From assembly GCA_014526335.1 (NCBI GenBank), contig JACTAT010000039.1:4326202-4390201 (forward strand): 64,000 nt of DNA, read 5' to 3'. Source of the stretch: Chrysaora quinquecirrha (Eukaryota; Cnidaria; Scyphozoa; Semaeostomeae; Pelagiidae). The notes below the pieces were generated by a model. That model was not told the DNA's origin. It saw only the letters and a list, made by a program, of their open reading frames with translations, and ran no database searches. A program made the position numbers and the translations under genes. Of this stretch, positions 14,301-60,916 are shown one piece after another (the stretch's first letter is position 1; the number at the start of each line of letters is the position of its first letter).

Positions 14301-14697
14301 AGAAGACTTAATTAATTAGGTCCTGCTAGTCTTAATTTGTCGATTTTAAATGTCAATGTTCGTCAACACTCTACAAAATTAGTAACTTAACGCACTATAT
14401 TTTAGAATCGAATGGTAGACGTGAATCTCACAAGAAGAATACTTAATTAATTAGGTCCTGCTAGTCTTAATTTGTCGATTTTCAATGTCAATGTTCGTCA
14501 ACACTCTACAAAATTAGTAACTTGACGCACTATATTTTAGAATCAAATGGTAGACTTGTATCTTACTTGAAGAAGACTTAATTAATTAGGTCTTGCTGGT
14601 CTTATTTTGTCGATTTTAAATGTCAATGTTCGCCAACACTCTACAAAATTAGTAACTTGACGCACTATATTTTAGAATCGAATGGTAGACGTGAATT
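11339..14697. repeat. Minisatellite, about 25 units of 130-136 bp
   Basis: Unit boundaries (ACTATATTTTAGAATCG) recur at 11473, 11608, 11743, 11874, 12004, 12140, 12274, 12406, 12541, 12672 and so on to 14664, so the unit is 130-136 bp. Most length variation comes from one or two copies of an ATTA tetramer after GAAGACTTA. Units are very similar, mostly differing at single positions (for example CTTGACGC versus CTTAACGC). Each unit holds an inverted repeat AAGACT ... AGTCTT around the length-variable spot. The array starts next to a MITE-6-like fragment and ends abruptly at 14697. No coding potential is seen. Confidence 0.93.
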
Positions 14698-14837
14698 AAA
14701 TTTTGTTTCGTTTTGAATTTTAAATTTTGATAAAGTAATTTCACCCTTCCATTTTCTTCAGTTTTTATAATTAACTATAGATGCAATTTAAAGAACAACA
14801 AAAATACAGTAATGGAGAGTACAATCTGTACTTCCCA

Positions 14838-15010
14838 ACTTCTTCCACGATGTCACTGAGACCTTACGGTTGTGACCTTTACAGCCAATCGCTATTCTCA
14901 ATGAATTCTCCATCAGCCACCTAGGCAGGGAATACCCAGCCCCTAGACCATAATTAGATACCCCCAGATAGAGATACCCCTTGCTGGATTCGAACTCATG
15001 ACTCCCGAAT
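14838..15010 (+). mobile_element. SINE-C copy 2, upstream of CCDC17
   Basis: It shares the ACCTTACGGTTGTGACC..., AATCGCTATTCTC and CCTAGACCAT blocks with copy 1. Its right end, GCTGGATTCGAACTCATGAC, contains a minus-strand B-box-like GTTCGAATCC, so the element reads as tRNA-derived on the minus strand. It lies about 370 bp upstream of the CCDC17-like start codon. Confidence 0.6.
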
Positions 15011-15284
15011 ACGGAAACGAGACGCGAGAGGTGGTCCAATCAGATGAATACGAGGCGAGCCGTGGCGTGGCCATTGGCCAACACAATGGGCCTACAACAT
15101 CAAAGATCACCAAGAAGACAGTGAGACACAGATCATCACAGTTTAAAACTATAAAGATTGAGAAATTAAGACTTAAAATTAAACATCTGCCAGCAATGCT
15201 AACGATTAATACCCCAAAGTCAAAATTTATATGCCGGCAGTAATTATTTGGCTGATTATTTCATCAGAATCGACTCCGAGATGC

Positions 15285-15293
15285 GTTGCTAGG
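15285..15293 (+). promoter_or_regulatory. Possible RFX half-site upstream of CCDC17
   Basis: GTTGCTAGG fits the first half of an RFX X-box (RYYNYY) about 90 bp before the start codon. The second half (RRNRAC) is not present, so only monomeric binding could be argued. RFX factors are known regulators of motile-cilium genes, which makes the position suggestive but weak. Confidence 0.25.
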
Positions 15294-15381
15294 GGGAGAA
15301 AAGACAAGGAGGCCTAAACGAAATGCACATTCCTTTACACCGAGCAAGTGAGCAGTGGACTAGCTTTGAACTTGAGTGAAA

Positions 15382-51338
<35,957 letters not shown>

Positions 51339-51544
51339 GGTATTATTTTTGCGTTATTGTCTTGCGTTATTGCAATATTTTATATACATACTATTAAGTT
51401 CGAGCCACTATTTTTCTGTTTGCTTCAATTTTGCTATTATTTTCCTGATTCTTTTTCTATTATGGTTGTCCTTTATCGTCGAAGTACCTGCCTTTTATAC
51501 TCTCGGGTGTCTTTGGCCAATTTGTCCAAATTCACTTTGTATAT

Positions 51545-51700
51545 GTATGTGCAGTACTATGGGTGATACTCAGCACCATGGATATCCTATGAGTCGTGTG
51601 TGTGGGGAGGCATCTCTATATATCCTTGGGGATATTGGGAACCGATGGTTTGTACCATGAGTCTTGTGGGAGATATTCAGTACCGTGGGGAAGATTGTCC
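51545..51700 (+). repeat. CAGTAC-GTGG-GGATAT short-motif array 3
   Basis: GTGCAGTACTATGGGTGATA, TCAGCACCATGGATATCCTA and GATATTCAGTACCGTGGGGA are decayed units of the same motif as at 19.9 and 32.0 kb. Confidence 0.5.
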
Positions 51701-51845
51701 AATTGTCTTAATTTTTCGACGATTTTGAAGTTCTAGGGGACATTTGCACCCTGCCTCTTGCCACAGCTCTTCTGCTCACACCGATTCCTACTTCACAAAA
51801 ACTATTGAAGTATCACTTGCACTCATAAAAAACTTTCATTTTTAG

Positions 51846-51983
51846 CTCACTGTACGTAAAACCTTCTTACCGCGTGGTAATAAATTCCTGAATCCAGTTC
51901 AGTCGAAGAAATTTGCAAGTATCATCCCCGCAAATCATAACACTGATGAATATGGTAAAGTTTTATCAACAAAATTCAAAATG
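51846..51983 (+). CDS. Orphan exon between CCDC17 and NKAPD1 genes
   Basis: A clean acceptor (CATTTTTAG) and donor (ATG|GTAAGT) enclose 46 open codons, LTVRKTFLPRGNKFLNPVQS and on to KVLSTKFKM, phase 0 at both ends. I do not recognise it. It could be an upstream exon of the NKAPD1-like gene (phase 0 fits the exon at 54476 and the ending GKVL...KM sits where that family's N terminus would be), an alternative 3' exon of CCDC17-like (phase 0 also fits after 50469), or a relic. There is no start Met inside. Confidence 0.45.
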
Positions 51984-52869
51984 GTAAGTCGCATTGCGTT
52001 TTATTATTCCAGTATAAAGAATTTGGATATGAAGAACTTTAATACTTGTTCCAGGGAAAATCAAAAGTGGCAGGGGAACAGCAATAGTGGTTGGAAATGC
52101 AAACGAAGTCCCTCAGCGATGTATAGCCACAATTTTCTATCAACTGAGATCTGGTGATATTTTTCTCATCACATGGACTTCAGAATGAGCAGACAGTGCG
52201 CCAGCCCAATGCCAAAATGCTCTTCGCTTCTGTGGCGTTGACGAAGGAACGAAGTTTTTCTGCAGGCTAGCACATTATATCATGTGAAAAACTAGAGGGC
52301 ATAAACCCCAATCGAAAGTTTAAAAAATAGTAAAAAGAGAAGACAGATATATGAAGCAAAGCAGGGACGGCGGTGGGACGAAAATCTGTTTGACCAGCAC
52401 TTTGAGATGTTCCCTGTTCACAGTTCATGTTCAGTTTGGATTAATAAAAACAGCGGCTAGGCACAAATTAAGAGCTGCCAAATTCAAATGCACGAGCTAA
52501 TGCTAATTGCAGCACTTCTGTATAAGGAAATTACTTTGCATCAAATAGCTTTAACCAATCATGATACACACGAAAAAGCTACGCTAGCTCTAATATGTGT
52601 AATAGGATTAATTATGCACTCTAATATGCACATAATCTTTAGCCTCGTTTCCACTTGTATATATATTGTAAATTGTAACACATAAGCTAATCATTAGTCA
52701 ACCTTTAATCTCAGTTCGAGTTGTATCTCTTTCGTGCTGTTAATGACATACGTTTATTCCTGTTAGTGGCCCCGAAATTAAGTTACAAGGGCTTTTTGGC
52801 GTGATTTTTTACAGCATGATTACGTGAAAGCGGCTTTGAACTTGATGGTGGCGTGATTAAAACTTGACA

Positions 52870-53990
52870 CGTTAGAAAGAATATGGCACAAAAATGCATT
52901 AACCATAATTTGAGAGAAGGTCTTGCGGAAACTTTAAAACATGCAAAGCACGCCTCGAAGAAAAAAAGAAGAAAACTGCAGCCGAATATGAGGAAAATGG
53001 ATCCTGTAAAAAAAATCTGCGAAGCGAATAAAGATGCGAAGTTTGCATTGTCTCCATCGGTGAGTATGGATTGTTATATGCTGCTTGTTCGTCTAAAAGA
53101 TCTAACGACTTTCTGAAGCTAGCACAAGATGGCATTGGTATCACAGCAGAAAACGCTCCTTATCAGTATCCTAGCACATGGTCTCATATGTCCATTCACT
53201 GGTACTTGTTTTTATTGCGATATCGCAGTCTTTCGCAGTTCAGGAGTAAGCCTGATTAATCACGACACCGGTTCTCTGAGTGATATTGCTTTGCCAACAG
53301 ACCAAAGAAACAGAAAAAGAAACAAAGATATGGATACCATTGAATCGATTTCTCTTCACTTGTTTTGTTCAACCAAAAATTTTCTTCTGGGACAAGGATT
53401 CTGTTGTGACATTTGAAGTAAGCGATACAAGTGACAGTCGAGATGGTATAAAATCAACGAATGCCCAGTTTCATGAACCAGTAGGGATCACCGTCTTGTT
53501 TTACCATGGTTTTTACATCTGTGATGCGAGCATTGGTGCGATGAGGCGATATTCAATCTTCTGAAAGTGCCATTGCGTTGGTCAAAGACTGTTTTGAAGA
53601 AATGGCAGCTTTGATACATCACATTGCTACCAAGCAGCCCAACCTCCCAAAAACTTAAATGGCCCTGGGGAAGCATATCTGCCAAGACCTACTTAGCCTA
53701 CTAAGGTGGGACTTTTGCTGCATGACATTAGATATTGAATACCTTCATTCTACCGTGAATCATAAACAGTGCAGCAATTCGCTAGATCCTTCAGCTCAGC
53801 TATGAAGGGAAACAATCACTTTCAGCCTGGACTGCCTACTATTTCAAAATTACTGAAAGCTGGTATCCTTTGCCAGAGAACAGATTACATATTTACCAAA
53901 TGAGAAACGCGCATGCGCGAAAGAATCTCCCACAATTGCTGGATTTTTGAAAAGCAATTCTTCGAGGGCTTTGAAGATTCTATACACTAT
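52870..53990 (+). pseudogene. Decayed copy of a multi-copy animal protein
   Basis: Fragments in shifting frames: KKICEANKDAKFALSPS near 53010, AQFHEPVGITVLFYHGFYIC near 53465, CMTLDIEYLHSTV near 53720, and AWTAYYFKITESWYPLPEN near 53830. They are in a consistent order but interrupted by stops and shifts. I recall a repeated family in coral genomes with the motifs AQF-EPxGI and CMTLDVE...HSTV, probably transposon-linked, but I cannot name it. Segments rich in GCGTGA flank it at about 52.80 and 54.39 kb. The SINE-C copy at 53990 follows directly. Confidence 0.55.
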
Positions 53991-54200
53991 CGATTCGGTG
54001 TCATGAGTTGGAAGTGAAAGCAAAGGGGTATCCAAGCGTAAGCATATGGTCTGGGGGCCGGATATTCCCTCCCCCCGGAGGCTGGCGGAAGACTCATGGG
54101 AGAATAGCGATTTCCTGTAACGGGAACCACCGTAAGATGCGACGCCTCAGCCACATTGTCTCGGCATTGTGGATGCAAGTGGGGAGCATTCATCTCAGCA
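53990..54200 (-). mobile_element. SINE-C copy 3
   Basis: On the minus strand it reads GAATGCTCCCCACTTGCATC, CATCTTACGGTGGTTCCCGT and GAAATCGCTATTCTCCCATG, nearly identical to 10855-11065. It abuts the 3' end of the pseudogene. Confidence 0.65.
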
Positions 54201-54475
54201 CCGGATCAGATGTTTTTGCTTTTGCTTTGCAGTTACAAATAAAACACGCTGGCTGGGCTGACTGACTGAATAAATCGATAGATGATGGGATGTAGCAAAT
54301 CCATCCTATTTGTAGGTCAGGTCACAATAGAATGTCATTTAAAATCTACTTTAGCTAAAACCTTTGACTGGACTTCCGATTTTTGGCGCGTGAACGTGAT
54401 ATTTCGACGTGATGGCGTGAAACCGCGAAAATATTGACGTGATCAATTGATAGACCTGCTTGGGGTGCACTGCAG

Positions 54476-57400
54476 AATGTCATCAAGCACACAGATACTC
54501 ACAATAGGGTAAGGAGAAGGTTGTTGTGTTAAAAAGTTTGCATAGAAGCTAATGTTTCTGTATCACACTGGAATCTAGACCCTTGACGCCACAGATCTGT
54601 GGCGGACAGAGGCGAGAAGGACAATAGAAGTAACAAAAGAACAATAGAAGTTGGTGCAAATATGTTGCATCTGGCACACACCAATTCCACCAAGGTTTCT
54701 GTTTTATATATGTTGGAGGTGCTTTCTAGACAACTTGGCCCATTGCCAAGCTGGCCCACTCCCAAGTTGACCCACCCCCATTGATAAGTTGGCCCACCGC
54801 AATGTTGGCCTGTCATTTACTAAAGTTATTTTGTTACGTGTGTTCTGCTGCCCTTAAACAGTGTACATGTTTTGATTTTTTATATTTTAATGGGCCAATT
54901 CGGTAGGTATATGCTGACAGGCTGACATGAAAGGCTGACTTGTCTAACATATGGTGGGCTGACTTTGTAGTAGGCCAATTTGTCCTGTTACCTTGGAGGT
55001 CAGTTGTCAGTTTTTTAAATTTTCACCCCTTTCTAAGGTCCTGGCCAAACAATCAAACATTGTTTGTCAACATTTGAAACTTACATTTCAAACAAACTTC
55101 TCAAAGACATTGCCCAGCAAATTCTCCTTTTCAAGCAATGTTTCTGATGGCCAAACATTTGAAAATTACTTGATAACAAGCCATGTTTCATTGTTTGGCA
55201 AGGGCCAAAGATTCTTTGTGCCGACACATCTTTCAGTAGGGCTATATCACTGAAATAATTCAATCAGAACATCCTACATAGCAGGAATATTTAAACTGTA
55301 CACTATCTGCATTAATAAAAAATTATCATTTATAGATAAAGGAGATTGATGAAATGTGGAGACAACATGAAAAGGAAAAGAAGGATGTCTTTGATGAATA
55401 CCAGGAAGAAAGATCTAGAAATATGGCAAAAAAGCTTTATAAAAAGACCCTTCATAGTGATAAATCAGGTGGTAAGCCCCCAAAGTCTGGATATTGGACT
55501 AAAAAACTAATGGAATATGAAGAAAAGATCCAGAAAGGTAAATTTTCTAAGCTTTTAAGTTTTTGGATTAGCTTAAGATTTTGGAAAATGCTACCACTGT
55601 CACACTGCACATGGATCCAATTCAGAATGAATTTTTCCTTATTTCACTGAGACTTTCTTGGTATAAAATTTCACTTAGACTCAGTTGGTTTGTTAGCATC
55701 CCCCATTCAAATTCCAACCCCCCATTTATTTTGAGCCCTGTTGTTTTAAAATGCAGTTTCAATGCCTTTGCCTATTCCATCTCTTCAGCAATTAGGCACC
55801 TAGTAGTCACTCATGTTTTCTCTTCAAACCACTAATCTCTCTGATTTTCTTTTCTTGAAGATGGGGACATACAGGATTCAAGGAGCTATACCCTGAGGAA
55901 TTTGGACTCAAAAAGTAAGTTATAAAGAATAAAAATATTTAACATTAGTATGGTTAAAAGGAAAGCTCGATATGTTGACTGATTTTCATTCACTCCGGGT
56001 GTCAGGGACTCATCCTTTTTGTAGTTGATTTGAGGTCCTTTTTGTCTTTCTACTTTTTTAAGAATTGCCAGTTATCAATTAAATTTAGTGAAGAACAGTT
56101 TGCCAGAAAATCAATTACCTGAAAGCATGCAGAAATAATGACCTTTTAGGAAAATGTTTTGTTCACAAATGTCATGTGAAAACTCCTGTCAAATTTCATC
56201 ACAGATTCAGATTTAGTTTCTAAATTTTGGTAAAAGATAAATTTTGGTAAATTTCAGATTGATTTTGTTAATGATTGTAACATTTTTGAAACTCAGCATT
56301 AATAATTTTGGATCCACGAATCCATGCTTAAATCATCAAAATTCCGCTTGCCCCTGCCCCAAATCAATTAACATAGAATTAAAACATGCATATCTAATTT
56401 AGCTTTATAATGAAGGTACCAACAATTTGAAATTGTTACTTCTTTTCAGCAACGTGGAAAACGAGGAGAAGGAAAAGTCAAAGATTCAGATGACGAAGAC
56501 GTGGATGAAAAGCTTGTTAAACTGCAGCCCAGAAGTCGTGTTTTCAGATCAGACCATGCTAATCAAGAAAGAAGGTTTCCAGAGCAATATCAAAGAAGAT
56601 TTGTACGTGGAAGAGGAGATACTCGAAGAGGAGGACGGTTTGAAGGACCTCGTAGGAGAGCAAGGTCTAGAAGTGGTGGTAGGGAGAGAAATCCTGCCGG
56701 GGACAGAAATCGTGCCAGAGAGAAAAGTCGTAGCAAGGAAAGACTTGGTGGAAGAGACAGGGTTCATGACAGAGAAAGAATCAATAACAAAAGAAGAAGT
56801 TATAGTATGGAAAGGAGTAGAAGCAGAGGTAGAAACATCAATCGTACAAGAGACAATAGTCGTAGCAGGGAAAAAGGTGGTGATAGAGACAAAAATCGTG
56901 ACAGGAAAAGAAGTCCGATCAGAGACAGAAGTCCTGGTATCAAAACAGTCCATGATCAAGATAGAATTTATGGCAGGGAAAGAAATCGTAGCAGAGACAG
57001 GGATCAGAACAGAGATGGAAATCGTAGCAGGGAAAGAGGTCGTGTCAGAAACCCAAGTCGTAGCAGGGAAAGAAGTGCTGACAAGGAAAGAGTTTTCATC
57101 GAGGCAGAGTTCTTGACAGAGAAAGAAGTCATAGTAGGGAAAGAATTCAGGGCCGGGAACGAAGTCGTGGAGACAGAGATATGGACAGAAGCAGAAGTCG
57201 TAGCAGGGAAAGGAGTCCTGGCAACAGAGAAAGGAATCATAGTACGGAAGAAGATGTAACAAAAGGTCGATGGAGAGAAATAAATCAAGACAGAGATGAA
57301 AAGGAAGGTAGGAGTAGATTTCTTGATAATTTTGATAGGAAAAGAAGCAGAAGCAAAGAAAATCAGCAAAAAGCAGGTCAAGGTGCTGGAAGAGACAGAA

Positions 57401-60400
57401 CAGAGAGGGACAGTTCCCCGATCACTCTATTAACAGCAGGGACCAGTCCTTTGACGAAAGGGAAAGATCCCTGGAAAGACGGGATGACTACCCTGGTGAT
57501 ACTGAAAGCAGAACTACGAGGAAAGGTTTGGATATGAAAGAGAATCTTGAAGAAAAGGAAGAGCTGCTAGATAAGGTTGAGGGCGAGGAAAGTGAAACAT
57601 TAACTGATGCTTTTGGCCGTGATATTTCAAGAAGGGCTTATTTTAAGTCTAAGAAAATCATTTATGGGAACAAAAGTGACACTGATTTCTCTATCGGTAC
57701 AGAATCTGCTGCTGATGGGGACAGAAAAAATGAGGAAAACATGAATGGAGATGACTCTAATGAAAATGATGATATGAAGCCAATCAAGACGTCAGGAAAT
57801 GGTCCTGATTTATTGGACCACGAGTCTGAAAAGCTAGGAGGGACTGATGACATAGAAAAGCAACATGATGGTGTTGAGGGCTCTGCGAATGAAGATGAAG
57901 CAAGAGATGTTGATGTAGAAGGTAGAAAACCGGAGCAGAGGAAATCGAAGCACCGAAATAAAGAAAAGAGACATAAAAATAAATCAGAGAAAAAGAAGAA
58001 GGGGAAGAAGAAGAAAAAAGTCCATGATGGTTACTCGAGTAATGATGAGCAAGTAGCTAAGGATAGGGGGTTAATGGCAAAGCAACGTGTGAACGATTTC
58101 ACTGAAATTAATCAGTTTATTATTGACGAGGAAGAAGCTGAAGATTTAACAGAGGAAAAAGATGTTCCCTTGGCCTCAATGGAGAATACAGCTATGAGCA
58201 GAGAGGTTCAAGATTCTAGAGGATTGCAAGATAATACTAGGAGCCAACTTGATGATCAAGGGGATGTTGCTGTACAATTAGATGTTACAGAAGCTGAGAG
58301 TTTATTGAAGAAGAGTTTTGACGAAGAAACTGAAATTAGAGAGCGAATCAGAAGGAAATTGATGCAGAGAGATAGAGGGTTATTGAACGAAACACAAGTA
58401 AAATCGACGGAAAAGGATAATGTTTTGGCTGGCTTCTCAGATGAGGAAATGAAGCTCGATAAGCGAGATACCTCAAAAGAGCAGTCTCCTTATGGAAAGA
58501 AAAAATATAGAGAAGTTATTGGTAGTTTGGAAAAACCCAGGGAGGTTGTCCATGGAAACGTTAGTTTCTCAAGCAGTGATGAGGACTCGCAGGATAGACG
58601 TGCAAGTAAAGATTCACGTAAAGATAGAGGTAGGAAAAGTAGAGAATCTCAAGACAAGGTGATGCCAAGGAGTGATTATGGACGGTTGAGAAACGCCTCT
58701 TTTTCTAGCAGCGAAGATGAGGAAAGCTCACTTGAGCGAAAAAATAAGAAGGGGAAACGTTTGAAAGATAGAAAAAGAACAGGCTTGGGTGCTGGCTCAC
58801 CTAGTTCGTCTAAAGAAAGTATGGATGTCATGAGAAAACCTCATAGGAATAGATGGGATGTTCGCGAGGGTGGAGAGAAGAAAGAAGAGGAGGCTTATGA
58901 AGAGAAAGCCTTGGCTGGGAAGAAACATGGGAAAGAAAAGAGCAGAAAAAGAAGAAGGGACACGACAAGTGAAAGTGGTAGTTCTGAAAGTGAGTTTTCT
59001 AGTGGAGTAGGGGATAAAGTATTAAGAAAGAAACATAGACAAAAGCAGAAGATCGATAAGTATGGCAAATTGAAAATGGAAGACAAGTATGAGACAAAGG
59101 TGAAGAAAAGAAGAGACTCAAGCAGTGGTGAATCTGATTCTGAAAGCTCTGCAGATGAAGTTAAGTTGAAAAGGAAGGAGAAGAAAGTCACAGAGAAAAA
59201 AGAGTTTATCAGAGACGATGATCATGGTATTAAGAAGAATAAAGAGATTCAGTACCATGAGGACTCAGAGAATGACTATAAGGTCAAGAAAGGAAAGATA
59301 AATAAGAGGAAGGAAGCAGATGAAAGTCCGAGCGAAAGTTCTGATGGGGCTGCAGAACAAGTTACAAAGTTGAAGAGGAAAGAGAAGAAAAGCAGAGAAA
59401 TGAAATACAAAGAGGACGCTTTTGGTAAGAATTTAGATGACTTAGAGGAGGAGATGCCCAAAAGTCGTGACAAACGAAGCTTGAAAAGGTTGAAGAAGAA
59501 GAAGGGAAGTTATGTTAGTGAATCCGAGAATGAATCAGTTGATCGTGGTCAAAAACGAGATAGGAAAGAAAAGAAGAATAAAAAGAAAAAAAAGAAAAAG
59601 AAAAAGGATAAAAGAAGAGGATGCTTATTGAACAAACGTTGATTGAACAAACACGTTCCGCAGAGCGTAACGTAATGGAAAGAACTAAGGAAGACATAAA
59701 GGATGCATCGTCTGAGGACAATAACTCTGATGCAAACGATTTTGCTAAACATACAACTAAAGATCGTGGAATAACCAATGAGATACTGCGTAAAAGGCAA
59801 TTAGCTGTTGATCCAGAAGAAAAGGATAGTGACGATAAACGTAAATTTACAAGGTCTTTTACTGAAATCGAAGTGGAAAATATTGGGAATACTGGTTTTA
59901 GTAAGCATGAAAAAGCAAAGAGCAGTCCTAATGAGTTTTCTTTACCCGGAGATCGCTCTTCGGCAAGGAGACATCGGGACTCTAACGATAGCATGGAAGA
60001 AGAAAGTTCTGAAAATGAAAGGAAAAAGCAAAGAAGTCGTCGTTATAGGAATGAAAGCTCGGAAAGTGAGACGAAAGACCGACGCAGCACTCGTAACGAG
60101 AAAGAAATCCGGTCCGAAAGCAAGACGAAGGCGACAGCCAGAAATCGTCGAAGAAGGAGTGAGAGCTCCGAGCTTGAAACGAAAGAGCAAAGTAAAAGTC
60201 GTCGAAGTCGAATCGATAGTTCTGAAGACGAAGAACGACGTACGAGTATTCGTAAAAGAGCCGTCAGTTCGGAAAATGATCAGCGAAGCAGCCACCGTCA
60301 GAAAGCAGATGGTTCCGAAAGCAAGACGAAAGAACGGCCAAGAAGTCGTCGTGACAGAAGCAAGAGCTCTGAAAGCGAGGCGATAGAGCGAGGTCGAAGT

Positions 60401-60916
60401 CATAGAAAGCGAGCCGACAGCTCGGAAATTGAGAATAAAGAACGGCGTAGAAGTCGCCGGAGAAAATCCGAGAGCTCTGATGAAAGCTCGGTAGATGAGC
60501 GAAGAGAAAATCGTGACGCGAAAGAAAGGAAATCCGAGATCAAGACTAAAGAAGAACGCAGTAATAAATATAAAAGGAGTGATAGCGTGGAAGCTGAAAT
60601 GAAAGGACGGCGAACTAGACGTCGTAGTAGATCTAGTAGCTCGGAAAGAGAAACGAAAGGACGACGAGCCAGTAGTCGTACACATAGCAGTAAAAGCCGA
60701 AAACAAAAGGAGCAAAGCGTTTCGTCTGATAGCAGCTCACACAGAAGAGCCGAGTACCGAAAACGAAGGCGAAGAACATATTCGTCAAGTGATTCGTCTT
60801 GGAGTAGTGACTCGGATGTTAAGAACTATACGAAAAAGAAGAAAAGCGAGAAAGAAGTAAATATTCGCTCTTCTGTCAAGAAGAAAGCTCGAAGAAGAAC
60901 TGAAAGTAGTGACTAG
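54476..60916 (+). CDS. NKAPD1: NKAPD1-like nuclear protein with giant RS/KE tail
   Basis: Exons 54476-54508, 55336-55537, 55861-55914 and 56450-60916. The first reads NVIKHTDTHNR and runs on as IKEIDEMWRQHEKEKK. Later come YWTKKLMEYEE, then DPERW and GHTGFKELYPEEF, the signature of NKAPD1 (C11orf57), whose molecular role is poorly known. The last exon encodes SDDED acidic motifs, a long Arg/Ser-Asp repeat region and then 1100 residues of Lys/Glu/Ser blocks such as SSSDED and SESSADE. The whole is over 1550 aa against about 290 in human, so the tail is greatly expanded. The frame breaks at about 55525, 55912, 57088, 57418 and 59590, each needing one extra base. I read this as missing bases. 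The start exon was not found. The product is probably nuclear, near speckles. Confidence 0.75.
55035..55215. mobile_element. MITE-2 copy, intron of the NKAPD1-like gene
   Basis: The left end AAGGTCCTGGCCAAACAATC and the right end TTTCATTGTTTGGCAAGGGC are inverted repeats. Internal CCAAACATTTGAAAATTACT is a second family motif. Confidence 0.7.

Noticed and set aside
56427..57116. Plus-strand 229-codon frame rich in Val and Glu
   Set aside because: It is an alternate frame of the RS-rich exon. The frame with SDDED and Arg-Ser repeats is the coding one.
56549..57381. Minus-strand open frames rich in Ser, Phe and Thr
   Set aside because: They are shadows of the Arg/Ser/Glu-rich plus-strand coding sequence of the NKAPD1-like gene.
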